Of a stretch of DNA of 64,000 nt, positions 1 to 8,921 are shown piece after piece. The translations under genes and the position numbers were made by a program. Source of the stretch: an uncultured Paracoccaceae bacterium (GTDB lineage Bacteria > Pseudomonadota > Alphaproteobacteria > Rhodobacterales > Rhodobacteraceae); NCBI GenBank assembly GCA_947503175.1, contig CANNCO010000003.1:565501-629500 (forward strand), written 5' to 3'. How positions within the stretch are numbered: the stretch's first letter is position 1; each line of letters starts with the position of its first letter. The notes beneath the pieces are model-generated. The model was given only the letters and a program-made list of their open reading frames with translations, did no database searches and had not been told where the DNA came from.

Positions 1-740
1 AGGGTGTCGGATTCCAGTGCGGTAGCCGAACACTCAAACCACAACTCTTCACCCGTCTTCTTGTTTCGGATGCATTGACGGCGTGTGGTTCCATCACGAA
101 GGATCTCTGCCATCGCTTCGCGGCCGAAGATTGGGGGCAAGGGCGTCGTCGTTTGGACGCCCGGATCCAGATTCACCCGGACGACGTCAACGTATGCCGC
201 ATTCGCCCATCCGATCTTTCCGTCAGCCGATTGCCTCCATGCCAGGTAGGGAACGTTATCAGTCGCGGCTCGGAGCGCATCGACTTCTCGGGCGAGCTTG
301 TTTTGAGCGATACAGTTTTCGGTCGATGGATTGTTGCTTTGTGTCTTCTCGATAAGCGCAAGGCGGACGCGCCCGCCGACACACTGCGCCAGAAGGCGAC
401 TGTCATCGACGCTTGAATGTAGGGAAACGCTGGATGACGGTGTAAGAAGCTCCAGCTGATCAGATGCTTCAGGAAACAATGGGGCGATTGCTGACATGGT
501 GCGCGCCCAGTCGTTTCCGTTTCCTTCGGTTTCGGAAAAGATCTCCTCTGCCGCAGGGTCAGCATCAATGAGATCTGGCCCCTCAAAAAGAAAAGCTGCG
601 CTCACCCGTTCATCCTGGCTTTCGTCGAAGTCTTGGTGCTGACGTTGACCGAAGATTACATATCCAAGCGCGATCAAGGCAGATGCCGCTGATGCCAGTA
701 GTCCCAGTATCGCGACGTCCCAGGGCACCTGGCTGAACAC
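1..740 (-). CDS. PAS-domain membrane protein, C-terminal part outside window
   Basis: The reading frame is open on the minus strand from a GTG at 740 to the window edge, giving 246 codons with the 3' end missing. A GAGG ribosome-binding site lies 5 nt before the GTG. Residues 6-28 form one hydrophobic segment (VAILGLLASAASALIALGYV), so it is probably anchored in the inner membrane. The remaining visible part is soluble, and residues from about 165 look like a PAS sensor fold (NVPYLAWRQSADGKIGWANA, then RNKKTGEELWFE). It lies just downstream of regB on the same strand with a 97-bp gap, so it may be read with regB. PAS proteins of this kind sense small ligands or redox state. A kinase or output domain could follow outside the window, but none is visible. 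Confidence 0.75.
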   Translation of the reverse strand, partial: MFSQVPWDVAILGLLASAASALIALGYVIFGQRQHQDFDESQDERVSAAFLFEGPDLIDADPAAEEIFSETEGNGNDWARTMSAIAPLFPEASDQLELLTPSSSVSLHSSVDDSRLLAQCVGGRVRLALIEKTQSNNPSTENCIAQNKLAREVDALRAATDNVPYLAWRQSADGKIGWANAAYVDVVRVNLDPGVQTTTPLPPIFGREAMAEILRDGTTRRQCIRNKKTGEELWFECSATALESDT

Positions 741-837
741 ATTTACCTCGTGAGATTACCTCAACCGAGTTATGATTGGGAATAGGCAGTTAATTTCTGG
801 TTAACGCGAACTGCGAAAAGATGCCGCTTTGAACGGA

Positions 838-2235
838 TCAGACTTCGATTTCGCGGTTGGCACCTAGGGCAGGGCGCGTAGGTGAAGGAGTAGCAGAGAT
901 TGCCTTCCTCGGCCATCTGGTATCGACAATCGCGCCTCCTCGGACGGGTCGTGACGACGAGTTCACAAACGGATCGCGTCCGTTTGCAAATGTCAGTTCG
1001 GCGCCTGAGCGTTCCAGCAACGTCTTTGCGATGAATAGTCCAAGGCCCATTCCTTCATATTGTGGCCGCCTGTTATCGACGGAGTTCTCGCGACGCTGGC
1101 GGACAAACGGATCTCCGATCCGCCCGAGAAGTTGTGGTGGAAATCCTGGCCCGTCATCGATGATACGGACAGAGATGCTCGCATCGCTCCAGGTGATGTC
1201 GATCCAGATAGCCGCATTCGCGAAATCAACCGCATTCTGAATCAGGTTGCGAAGTCCATGGACGATCTCCGGTCGCCGCTCGACGATTGGCTGACGTCCG
1301 TCCGCATCTTCAACTGGTGCGATATCGTAATTGATATGTATACCGCGATCCTGATGAGGCTCGGCTGCCTCGCGAACCATTTCCGCCAGCGGTATCTGCT
1401 TCAGATGAAGGTCGTCTTTTCCGGCACGACCCATCGAGCGAAGGATATCGCGACATCGATCGGCCTGTTCCCGGATAAGTGATACGTCTTCCTTCAGGTC
1501 CTCCCGATCATCTAGCTCGTCCATGAGTTCTGAGCTGACCAACTTAATAGTTGCGAGCGGTGTGCCTAGCTCATGTGCGGCGGCTGCGACGACACCTCCC
1601 AGATCGGTCAGTTTCTGCTCCCTTGCCAGTGCCATTTGCGTTGCAGATAGAGCGTCGGACATCGCATGGACTTCCGCCGTGACCCGCTGGGCAAACCCGG
1701 CGAGGAAGACGACGCCGATCACGATCGCAACCCAGAACCCGAACACGAAATCGGTGGGCATCCGCATGATGAAACCAAGATCAGTTCGCAGTGGGATGTG
1801 ATATTGGGCGACAAAACTGACCTGCAGGATCGCAAGCGTTCCGATGATGACCGTGGTACGCAACTGGAGTGCCGTGGCCGAGACGGTAACGGGCACCAGC
1901 ATCAACAATGCAAAAGGGTTATGTAGGCCGCCAGTCAAATAGAGAAGAAATGCGAGTTGGGTTATGTCAAAGATGAGGTGCATGGCTACCTCACCTTCGC
2001 TCAGGCGCTTGTTCTCCGGATACACGAAAATGGCGATCAGATTCGCTGTGATTGCAGCGCCTATCGCAAGGAATGCTAGGCCTAGTTCGAGGTTCAGATC
2101 AAACAATCGCTGCGCGACCGTAATCGCGGCGAGCTGTCCGGCAATGGCTATCCAGCGCAAGAAGATCAGAGTGCGCAGGCGCACCCAATTGACGCGACTC
2201 GTCGCACCTACAAGTCCGAGGGTTGGATTCGCCAT
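838..2235 (-). CDS. regB: Redox-sensing histidine kinase RegB/PrrB/ActS
   Basis: This 465-aa inner-membrane sensor kinase of the RegB/RegA global redox system phosphorylates RegA when the quinone pool is reduced. Residues 20-185 hold about six hydrophobic segments. The quinone-binding signature GGLHNPF is at 102-108. The H-box has the phospho-accepting His221 (AHELGTPLATIKLV). The conserved redox cysteine is Cys261, inside EQADRCRDIL. The C-terminal HATPase domain shows an N-box (LRNLIQNAVDFA) and G boxes (IDDGPGFP, GMGLGLFIAKTLL). The gene is divergent from senC-regA, about 100 bp apart, which is the classic arrangement in Rhodobacterales. Length and motifs are complete. In relatives the system controls respiration, photosynthesis and nitrogen genes; the local targets cannot be read from the window. 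Confidence 0.96.
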   Translation of the reverse strand: MANPTLGLVGATSRVNWVRLRTLIFLRWIAIAGQLAAITVAQRLFDLNLELGLAFLAIGAAITANLIAIFVYPENKRLSEGEVAMHLIFDITQLAFLLYLTGGLHNPFALLMLVPVTVSATALQLRTTVIIGTLAILQVSFVAQYHIPLRTDLGFIMRMPTDFVFGFWVAIVIGVVFLAGFAQRVTAEVHAMSDALSATQMALAREQKLTDLGGVVAAAAHELGTPLATIKLVSSELMDELDDREDLKEDVSLIREQADRCRDILRSMGRAGKDDLHLKQIPLAEMVREAAEPHQDRGIHINYDIAPVEDADGRQPIVERRPEIVHGLRNLIQNAVDFANAAIWIDITWSDASISVRIIDDGPGFPPQLLGRIGDPFVRQRRENSVDNRRPQYEGMGLGLFIAKTLLERSGAELTFANGRDPFVNSSSRPVRGGAIVDTRWPRKAISATPSPTRPALGANREIEV

Positions 2236-2337
2236 TCGTTATGTCTACCTGACCAATGACTTGTTGATTTGCAAACGTATCCTACGGGTTTGGTTGTCCG
2301 GTTATCAATCAGCACCCGCATATCATTGGAGGTGGCG

Positions 2338-2958
2338 ATGACGAAGTATTATGCGGGTGCAGCTGTCCTCGCGGTTGTTGCGGGACTTGGTGTTACACTT
2401 GGCATGACGACGCTCGGTAGCTCCGGCGACCCGTTCGATCCGTGCCGGACAACATCAATCGCTGGCGGTGTCGGAAGCATCGGTGGACCATTCACGCTTG
2501 TATCCGAAACCGGAGACACCGTTACTGATCGTGATGTGATCACAAAGCCCACTTTGGTATACTTCGGCTACACGTTTTGCCCTGATGTCTGTCCGCTCGA
2601 TACCGTTCGAAATGCCGACGCCGTCGATATACTCTCGGCCGAAGGTCACGATGTCTTGCCTTTGTTCATCTCTGTGGACCCCACTCGCGACACTCCTGAT
2701 GTTCTTGATGACTTCACCGCGAATATCCATCCCGAGATGTTGGGGCTGACCGGTTCGCCCGAGCAGATAAAGGAAGCCGCGGCAGCATATGCTGCCTACT
2801 ACAAAGCGCACGAGGCCGAGGACGAGTTCTATCTGGTAGACCACTCGACATTCACCTATCTCGTCTTGCCGGAAACGGGCTTTGTGGAGTTCTTTCGCCG
2901 GGATATTCCAGAGGATGTACTTGCCGAACGCGTTTCCTGTTTTTTGGATGCCGTCTGA
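2338..2958 (+). CDS. senC: SCO1/SenC/PrrC copper chaperone
   Basis: This 206-aa SCO-family protein is a membrane-anchored thioredoxin-fold factor that helps assemble the CuA centre of cytochrome oxidase. The ATG at 2338 was chosen because GGAGGT lies just upstream; an in-frame start 69 bp earlier lacks that signal and precedes the hydrophobic anchor. Residues 5-25 form an N-terminal membrane anchor. The copper-binding motif is CPDVC (Cys81 and Cys85), and the third ligand is His169 (LVDHSTFTYL). It lies between divergent regB and downstream regA, 73 bp before regA, and is probably co-transcribed with it. The protein looks intact. Confidence 0.95.
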   Translation: MTKYYAGAAVLAVVAGLGVTLGMTTLGSSGDPFDPCRTTSIAGGVGSIGGPFTLVSETGDTVTDRDVITKPTLVYFGYTFCPDVCPLDTVRNADAVDILSAEGHDVLPLFISVDPTRDTPDVLDDFTANIHPEMLGLTGSPEQIKEAAAAYAAYYKAHEAEDEFYLVDHSTFTYLVLPETGFVEFFRRDIPEDVLAERVSCFLDAV

Positions 2959-3031
2959 GCAAGTTGTTTGACCGGACATTACCCTCACCCTATCCTCTCG
3001 TGAACAAAAAACAAGAATTCGAAGGGATCGC

Positions 3032-3586
3032 ATGTTGGATCGCCCCTTGCAGGATATTGGTCAGGATCGGTCGTTGCTTGTCGTTGACGATGACGAGCCG
3101 TTTCTGAAACGTTTGGCGCGGGCCATGGAGAAGCGCGGCTTTGATGTCGAGACAGCAGGTTCAGTGACGGCCGGAAGGGCAATCGCGACAGCGCGCCCGC
3201 CAGCATATGCGGTCATTGACCTTCGTCTCGAGGACGGTAATGGCCTCGACGTCGTAGAGACCATCAGAGAAAAGCGGCCCGACAGCAAAGTTGTCGTACT
3301 CACGGGTTATGGGGCGATTGCGACTGCAGTGGCAGCTGTCAAGATCGGTGCCACCGACTACCTTTCAAAGCCAGCAGATGCGAATGACGTTACTGCAGCG
3401 CTCTTGGCTACCGAAGACGAACTTCCGCCACCCCCCGAAAATCCGATGTCAGCCGATCGGGTTCGTTGGGAGCACATTCAGAGAGTCTACGAGTTGTGCG
3501 ACCGTAATGTCTCGGAAACAGCGCGCCGTCTCAACATGCATCGCAGGACACTTCAGAGAATACTGGCAAAACGTTCGCCCAAATAG
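3032..3586 (+). CDS. regA: Response regulator RegA/PrrA/ActR
   Basis: This 184-aa cytoplasmic regulator pairs with RegB. The receiver domain covers residues 12-125, with the acidic pocket at DDDE (19-22) and phospho-acceptor Asp63 (VIDLRLEDGNGLDVV). A proline-rich linker (ELPPPPENP) follows. The C-terminal Fis-type helix-turn-helix is at about 140-182 (VSETARRLNMHRRTLQRIL), a region almost invariant in this family. The start is preceded by GAAGGG. The gene converges with the HD-domain gene, only 3 bp from its stop. Confidence 0.96.
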   Translation: MLDRPLQDIGQDRSLLVVDDDEPFLKRLARAMEKRGFDVETAGSVTAGRAIATARPPAYAVIDLRLEDGNGLDVVETIREKRPDSKVVVLTGYGAIATAVAAVKIGATDYLSKPADANDVTAALLATEDELPPPPENPMSADRVRWEHIQRVYELCDRNVSETARRLNMHRRTLQRILAKRSPK

Positions 3587-3589
3587 ACT

Positions 3590-4195
3590 CTAAACCTGCG
3601 CAATCAGTTCTGTTATGCGATCGGTATATGCACGGCGCACATTTACTGGTGGACGCAAGACAATACGAAGGTTCTCCACAACAGATTCCTTCGGGCGTCC
3701 AAAGAATCTATTCGCCTCATCCTCAGAGAATCCGGCGATTTGAACCGCTTCAAGCCAGGCAGATACTCTGTCTGCACGTTTGATCTTTGCCTTGACCGTT
3801 TTCGGAAGCGCGGCCGGAAGACCGAACCTAAGGTGAATTGCGGCCGCAAGCCGCTCGTCCAACTCACCATAGCCAGGTCCCACTGCCGCTTTGACAGGGC
3901 TGATCATATCGCCAATCACATACTCTGGAGCGTCGTGAAGCAACGCGGCCAGCCGCCAGCGATCAGGCGCCTCTGGTACAAGTCGCCCGAATATCTCTTC
4001 CACCAGCAAGGAGTGTTCGGCGACCGAATAGGGATAATCGCCGCTGGTTTGCCCGTTCCAGCGCGCTACGAATGCCAGTCCGTGCGCTATGTCTTCGACT
4101 TCGACGTCAACAGGAGTCGGATCCAGTAGGTCCAGCCGCCTTCCAGACAGCATCCGCTGCCAAGCTCTGGGCATTTTCGTCAAGTCACGCTCCAT
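3590..4195 (-). CDS. HD-domain phosphohydrolase, YfbR/HDDC2-like
   Basis: The protein is 201 aa from the ATG at 4195. A GTG at 4258 would add 21 residues that look unlike coding sequence, so the shorter form is preferred. The HD metal-binding signature is visible: H of VAEHSLLVEEI, HD of ALLHDAPEYVIGD, and a later conserved aspartate (KRADRVSAWLEA). Proteins of this type hydrolyse nucleoside monophosphates such as dNMPs. The substrate here is inferred only from fold class. The gene stands alone between regA and ahcY on the opposite strand. Confidence 0.8.
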   Translation of the reverse strand: MERDLTKMPRAWQRMLSGRRLDLLDPTPVDVEVEDIAHGLAFVARWNGQTSGDYPYSVAEHSLLVEEIFGRLVPEAPDRWRLAALLHDAPEYVIGDMISPVKAAVGPGYGELDERLAAAIHLRFGLPAALPKTVKAKIKRADRVSAWLEAVQIAGFSEDEANRFFGRPKESVVENLRIVLRPPVNVRRAYTDRITELIAQV

Positions 4196-4411
4196 TCTCG
4201 GAAACGACAGATATGCTATTTCATTGTTGCAACATAAATGGTTCCGATGAGCAAACACCGTTCCTTTGTCGCCACCGAACTGGAAATGACCAATGCGGCA
4301 TCAGCACCCGAGTGCTTTCGATCATTAGAAAGCAGCGGACTCGCACGTTGCCGACACCGTGCGTCGATGTTAAGTGCGCCGCAACCAGAGTAATTATCGT
4401 GGAGTCGGGCA

Positions 4412-5812
4412 ATGGCCTTTGACTACGTCATAAAAGACATCGCGCTTGCCGCCTACGGCCGCAAGGAACTTGATATCGCCGAGACCGAGATGCCGGGTCT
4501 GATGGCTCTTCGTGAAGAATATGGCGAGAGCCAGCCTCTGAAAGGTGCTCGGATCGCCGGATCGCTTCATATGACGGTTCAGACTGCCGTTCTTATTGAG
4601 ACGCTAAAGGCGCTTGGTGCTGATGTCAGGTGGGCCTCTTGCAACATCTTCTCAACGCAGGACCATGCTGCAGCAGCAATTGCGGAGGGCGGAACGCCCG
4701 TATTTGCGATCAAGGGTGAGACGCTAGAAGACTACTGGTCTTACACCGACAAGATTTTTCAGTTCGGTGGCGAAGGCGGTACATGCAACATGATCCTCGA
4801 CGATGGTGGTGATGCGACGATGTACATCCTGATCGGTGCGCGGGTTGAGAATGGCGAAACCGACCTGATAGAGGTTCCAACTTCCGAAGAAGAACAGTTT
4901 CTTTTCGCGCAGATCAAGAAGCGGCTGGCGGCAAGTCCAGGCTGGTTCACAAAACAGCGCGACGACATCAAGGGTGTTTCCGAAGAAACAACGACGGGCG
5001 TGCACCGCCTCTATGAGCTCGTGAAGAAAGGGTTGCTGCCGTTTCCCGCGATCAACGTGAACGACAGCGTCACCAAGTCGAAATTCGACAACAAGTATGG
5101 TTGCAAAGAGTCCCTCGTCGATGGAATCCGTCGTGCGACTGATACGATGATGGCCGGGAAAGTTGCCGTCGTTTGCGGTTACGGCGATGTCGGAAAAGGG
5201 TCTGCTGCCTCCCTGCGTGGCGCCGGTGCCCGAGTCAAAGTAACCGAGGTCGATCCGATCTGCGCCCTTCAGGCGGCGATGGATGGATTTGAAGTGACCA
5301 TTCTGGAAGACGAAGTGGAAACGGCCGATCTGTTCATCACGACGACCGGCAACAAGGATGTCATCCGGATCGAGCACATGCGCGCCATGAAGGACATGGC
5401 GATTGTTGGCAACATCGGCCACTTCGATAATGAGATTCAGGTGGCTAACCTGAAGAACCACAAGTGGACCAACATCAAAGAACAGGTCGACATGATCGAG
5501 ATGCCCTCAGGCAACCGCATCATTCTGTTGTCCGAAGGCCGGTTGCTGAACCTGGGTAACGCCACGGGGCACCCGTCATTTGTCATGTCGGCCTCGTTCA
5601 CAAATCAGGTGCTTGCACAGATCGAGCTTTGGACAAAAGGCGATGAGTACGGAAACGACGTCTACATTCTACCAAAACACTTGGACGAGAAGGTTGCCCG
5701 GCTTCATCTGGCTCGCATTGGTGCAAAGCTAACCGAGCTGAAGCGGGAACAGGCCGAATACATCGGTGTTGCACCGGAAGGTCCGTTCAAGCCTGAACAC
5801 TACCGGTACTAA
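4412..5812 (+). CDS. ahcY: S-adenosylhomocysteinase
   Basis: This 466-aa cytosolic NAD-dependent enzyme splits S-adenosylhomocysteine into adenosine and homocysteine, closing the methyl cycle. The substrate-binding start ([20 protein letters not shown]) is clear, followed by [14 protein letters not shown], the Rossmann NAD motif [10 protein letters not shown], and the family C-terminus ending KPEHYRY. Length is normal for the bacterial form. It sits next to regA-senC-regB, a neighbourhood common in Rhodobacterales. I looked at the 150 bp upstream for an SAH riboswitch and saw no convincing match. Confidence 0.98.
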   Translation: MAFDYVIKDIALAAYGRKELDIAETEMPGLMALREEYGESQPLKGARIAGSLHMTVQTAVLIETLKALGADVRWASCNIFSTQDHAAAAIAEGGTPVFAIKGETLEDYWSYTDKIFQFGGEGGTCNMILDDGGDATMYILIGARVENGETDLIEVPTSEEEQFLFAQIKKRLAASPGWFTKQRDDIKGVSEETTTGVHRLYELVKKGLLPFPAINVNDSVTKSKFDNKYGCKESLVDGIRRATDTMMAGKVAVVCGYGDVGKGSAASLRGAGARVKVTEVDPICALQAAMDGFEVTILEDEVETADLFITTTGNKDVIRIEHMRAMKDMAIVGNIGHFDNEIQVANLKNHKWTNIKEQVDMIEMPSGNRIILLSEGRLLNLGNATGHPSFVMSASFTNQVLAQIELWTKGDEYGNDVYILPKHLDEKVARLHLARIGAKLTELKREQAEYIGVAPEGPFKPEHYRY

Positions 5813-5822
5813 CCACCAAAAA

Positions 5823-6431
5823 TCAGGCGAGGGGCGGCAATCCCGTCACCTCGCCTTCCCGGACAACTGCGACGTCGTAGGCTTTGCGTCCGAAAACCTC
5901 CCGGACAAGCGGCTCGAAGCGATCAAGCGGCTCACTTGCATACTCTGGATCAAACGAGGCCTGATCCCAACGCTCGCAAAAGTCGGCGCACACGTTGAAA
6001 CATGGGTGATCTTTGAAGCGGTCCCTTGCATTCCGATCCCATCCATAGTGATGGCCGTAATAGAGCATCTGAAAGATACCATGATGCTCTACCACCCAAC
6101 TCACTTCCCAACGCACGAAAGGACGCATAACCTCGGCTGAGAACCGATCATGGTTTTGCGGCGCAAGACCATCACCAATATCGTGGAGCAGAGCACCAAC
6201 GACCCAATCCGTGTCAGCGCCGTCGCGTAGCGCGCGCGTTGCTGATTGCAGCCCGTGTTCCAGCCGTGTGATGCGGTAGCCTTCAAGAGTGCTTTCGCCG
6301 TGACGTTCAAGCTCTGCTAGAATCCGGTCGGCTGTCAAAGCCAGATAAGGCTTCTCAAGCCTTTCGAGGAGCTCATAGTCTTCTCTCGTCCCATTCTTCA
6401 TTTCTGTGAAGCTTACCGTCTCATTGCTCAT
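5823..6431 (-). CDS. HD-domain protein resembling PhnZ-type diiron oxygenases
   Basis: The protein is 202 aa from the ATG at 6431 (MSNETVSF), with GAAGGG upstream. The open frame extends further upstream to 6710, but that part overlaps the divergent DUF2853 gene and has poor protein character. The metal-binding pattern is LEHGLQSA, LLHDIGD, then VEHHGIFQ, followed by a long YYGHHYGWD stretch. This order (H, HD, HH) resembles the PhnZ/MIOX branch of HD proteins, mixed-valent diiron oxygenases, more than it resembles hydrolases. The true substrate is unknown and could be a small phosphonate or another polar molecule. It converges with ahcY, only 10 bp apart. Confidence 0.7.
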   Translation of the reverse strand: MSNETVSFTEMKNGTREDYELLERLEKPYLALTADRILAELERHGESTLEGYRITRLEHGLQSATRALRDGADTDWVVGALLHDIGDGLAPQNHDRFSAEVMRPFVRWEVSWVVEHHGIFQMLYYGHHYGWDRNARDRFKDHPCFNVCADFCERWDQASFDPEYASEPLDRFEPLVREVFGRKAYDVAVVREGEVTGLPPLA

Positions 6432-6680
6432 TTCGAGTGGCCCTTCATCGGAGAAAACCCCTTTCTTGGAACGTGACCACAACACGAGAGCAAAAACCAG
6501 ATGCTGATTTCGTTCTCGCAGCGATGCCTGCCAGACGTCTTTTTGATCGAGGATGCCCGCCCTGATCGGCAGAATTGAGCCAATACCGCCGACATTCCCC
6601 TTTCTTTGAAATGTCTCAGGCTTCAAGTTTATCACGCAATCGAGGCCTTCATGCCTCAACACCAGGACTGGGAGAATGTG

Positions 6681-7022
6681 ATGGGCAAGAGAGACGATCT
6701 GATCGCACAATATGCAGACGATCTTCGAAACAAGTGCGGAATGACACCTGATATGGATCTGCTGACGAAAGTCACGATCGGGTGCGGGCCAGCGATCTAC
6801 GATGGGGATGCTTCGACGGTCGCCGGATCACAAGAGTCCGAGCTGGAAACGGTTAAGAACAACTTTCTCGTCAAAAAGTTGGGACTTCCCGATGGTCCTA
6901 GTTTGATGGATGCGATCAGGGAAGTAATTGATATTTATGGACAGTCTGAGCGAAACAAGTACCGTGCGGTGGTTTACTACATGCTGACCAAGCACTTCGG
7001 AAAAGAGTCCGTTTACGGCTAA
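6681..7022 (+). CDS. DUF2853 family protein
   Basis: This 113-aa small cytosolic protein is of unknown function. The start MGKRDDLIAQYADDL at 6681 has GGAGA just upstream and matches the usual family start; an in-frame ATG at 6606 is less likely. Conserved family stretches are MTPDMDLLTKVTIGCGPAIY, ELETVKNNFLVKKLGL and the C-terminus LTKHFGKESVYG. It is single-copy and not in an operon, with a strong terminator about 140 bp downstream. The family is widespread in alphaproteobacteria and I know of no assigned activity. Confidence 0.85.
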   Translation: MGKRDDLIAQYADDLRNKCGMTPDMDLLTKVTIGCGPAIYDGDASTVAGSQESELETVKNNFLVKKLGLPDGPSLMDAIREVIDIYGQSERNKYRAVVYYMLTKHFGKESVYG

Positions 7023-7158
7023 CGCGCGGCATTCTACGAAAGTCTTACACATCGATTTCTGGGCATGTGCCACCGTTTGGTGTAGCACTCGCGAACCGGC
7101 CAGGATGGCGGGACTTTCCAAGATGAGGACGTGTGACCGAGGGGATCACGTGGGGTGT

Positions 7159-7195
7159 GGAGGGTTCCGAGGGGTCGGAACCCTCCTTCTTTCTT
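7159..7195 (+). terminator. Rho-independent terminator
   Basis: A perfect 12-bp stem (GGAGGGTTCCGA at 7159-7170 with TCGGAACCCTCC at 7175-7186) closes a GGGG loop and is followed by TTCTTTCTT. The T-rich tail is on the plus strand, so it serves the DUF2853 gene ending at 7022. The hairpin could also slow transcripts from the EVE gene on the other strand, but no T-run is present there. Confidence 0.85.
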
Positions 7196-7270
7196 GAGAC
7201 TATTGAAACACATGGATCGGTGACGTTGAGTGCGAAACCAACATCTCTGGGTTTCATTATCTCGGGCAAG

Positions 7271-7690
7271 TTATGACTTCATGCCTCCGATTTCACAAAT
7301 GACCGTCCATTCGGCTTCGGTGACAGGCTGAACCGACAAGCGGGTGTTATTGACCAGTACCATCTCGGCAAGCCGTGGGTCTTTCTTGCAGTCTTCAAGT
7401 GTCACTGCACGCGGCATTAGGCGGACGGCTTTGATATCAACGCACTCCCATCGCTCGTCATCCGTCGTGCTATCCGGATGTGCCGTCGCTATTACCTCTA
7501 CGATACCAACGACTGCTTTCTCCGTCTGGGAATGGTAGAAAAACCCAAGGTCGCCCAGCCTCATCTCCCGCATCATGTTGCGCGCTTGATAATTACGCAC
7601 TCCATCCCATTCCTCACCGGCGTCGCCACGCGCAACCTGATCGTCCCAACTCCATGTCGACGGCTCGGATTTGAACAACCAGTACCGCAT
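7271..7690 (-). CDS. EVE domain protein (thymocyte nuclear protein 1-like)
   Basis: This is about 139 aa. The start is MRYWLFKSEPSTWSWDDQ at 7690, the classic opening of the bacterial EVE family; a second ATG lies directly upstream at 7693. Later motifs include WDGVRNYQARNMMREM and FYHSQTEKAVVGIVE. EVE is a PUA-like fold thought to bind modified bases in DNA or RNA. It is the last gene of a four-gene run with tsaD, gpsA and yciI. The yciI stop overlaps this start, so translation is probably coupled. Confidence 0.9.
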   Translation of the reverse strand: MRYWLFKSEPSTWSWDDQVARGDAGEEWDGVRNYQARNMMREMRLGDLGFFYHSQTEKAVVGIVEVIATAHPDSTTDDERWECVDIKAVRLMPRAVTLEDCKKDPRLAEMVLVNNTRLSVQPVTEAEWTVICEIGGMKS

Positions 7691-7965
7691 CATCCAACGA
7701 CCCTCTTCCACTTCGTAAGTCGGACCGATTCAAACAGTCCGGCTTCTGCATATGGATCACTCTTTGCCCAACGTTCTGCATCGGCCAACTCTTCGACATC
7801 CAGAATGATCAACGATCCAATCATCTCGTCTTTGTCATTCAGGAACGGGCCGGCCTGAACCACGATGCCTGTCTTTTCTACATAAGCAAGATGCGCCTTG
7901 CGATTTTCCATCCGGGTTTGCAGTGCGCCCGGTTTATCCCAGGCCATGAGGGCTACAAGCATCAT
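7690..7965 (-). CDS. YciI family protein
   Basis: This 91-aa protein has a ferredoxin-like alpha-beta barrel fold of the YCII-related type. Visible family features are the beta start [24 protein letters not shown], the glycine-rich VQAGPFLND, and DPYAEAGLFESVRL with the conserved D-P-Y. Members are proposed to act as small enzymes or ligand binders; the activity here is unknown. Its start overlaps the gpsA stop by 4 bp and its stop overlaps the EVE start. Confidence 0.88.
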   Translation of the reverse strand: MMLVALMAWDKPGALQTRMENRKAHLAYVEKTGIVVQAGPFLNDKDEMIGSLIILDVEELADAERWAKSDPYAEAGLFESVRLTKWKRVVG

Positions 7966-8921
7966 TCCTCCTTCAGCGGTCGTGACAGCAGCAGGTCTTT
8001 TGCCTGATCGACCGAGAGTTCACCTTGCACGATTGCACCCACCATCGTCGAGAGCGGGGCATCGATGTCAAGACGCGCGGCAATCTTTGAAATCGCCTCG
8101 GCGGTCGCCAGTCCTTCGATCGTAACCCCCTCTTCCGGAGAGCCGCCCTGCCCGATCCTGATGCCCGCCGCGTAGTTTCGCGACTTCTCCGAGCTACAGG
8201 TAAGAATCAGATCGCCCAGACCGGATAGACCGGTAAGGGTTTCAGGACGTGCGCCAAGCGCCGTTGCAATACGTTGCATTTCGGCAAACCCACGGCTTAC
8301 GACGGCAGCACGGGCGCTTTCGCCCAGTCCTGCTCCAATCGTGAGCCCTGCGGCTAGGGCGACAACATTCTTAAGGGCGCCTCCGAGCTCTGCTCCATGA
8401 GGATCATCACTCCGGTACAGACGCAACGTGTTCGTAGACAACCTGGCTTGAAGGACCTTGCCTAGTTCAGCATCACCACATGCAATCGTCAGAGCAGTTG
8501 GCAGGCCAATTGCGATATCTGCCGCAAAGCTGGGCCCGGTGAGAACGGCGCAGCGCGCATCTGGACAGTGTTTTGCAATAAGGCCGCATGGGCCAAAGCC
8601 AGTCTCCAGATCGACACCCTTGCAACAGGCGATGAGAACTGAACCATCCAGAGAACGCGAACTCTCTTCTAGAAAAGCGCCAAGTGCCTGCGTTGGTATG
8701 GCAAGCAATGTCATGTCAGTACGCGGCAGCTCCGAGGTGATGCGTATATTGTCGGGGAGTCCTACGCCAGGAAGTCTTTTGCGGTTTTCGCGCGATACCT
8801 CGATGTCGTTGGCCAAGCCTTCGTCTCGTGCCCAAAGCACGACTTCCTCCGAGCTTTCAGAAAGTGCAATCGCAAGCGCGGTTCCAAATGCACCAGCGCC
8901 CAAAACAGACAGGCTTCTCAT
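7962..8921 (-). CDS. gpsA: NAD(P)H-dependent glycerol-3-phosphate dehydrogenase
   Basis: This 319-aa cytosolic enzyme makes sn-glycerol 3-phosphate from dihydroxyacetone phosphate for phospholipid synthesis. The N-terminal Rossmann motif [10 protein letters not shown] is at residues 7-16. The central catalytic region reads [16 protein letters not shown], with the lysine expected of the family, followed by [14 protein letters not shown]. Length is typical. The start overlaps the tsaD stop by 4 bp and the stop overlaps yciI by 4 bp, so this is a tight operon. Confidence 0.96.
   Translation of the reverse strand: MRSLSVLGAGAFGTALAIALSESSEEVVLWARDEGLANDIEVSRENRKRLPGVGLPDNIRITSELPRTDMTLLAIPTQALGAFLEESSRSLDGSVLIACCKGVDLETGFGPCGLIAKHCPDARCAVLTGPSFAADIAIGLPTALTIACGDAELGKVLQARLSTNTLRLYRSDDPHGAELGGALKNVVALAAGLTIGAGLGESARAAVVSRGFAEMQRIATALGARPETLTGLSGLGDLILTCSSEKSRNYAAGIRIGQGGSPEEGVTIEGLATAEAISKIAARLDIDAPLSTMVGAIVQGELSVDQAKDLLLSRPLKEE

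Noticed and set aside
4260-4411. Possible SAH riboswitch upstream of ahcY
   Set aside because: I compared it with the remembered SAH consensus and saw no convincing paired elements; a covariance search would be decisive.
7045-7269. 74-aa open frame on the minus strand
   Set aside because: It overlaps the strong terminator hairpin, has no ribosome-binding site and no protein-like pattern.
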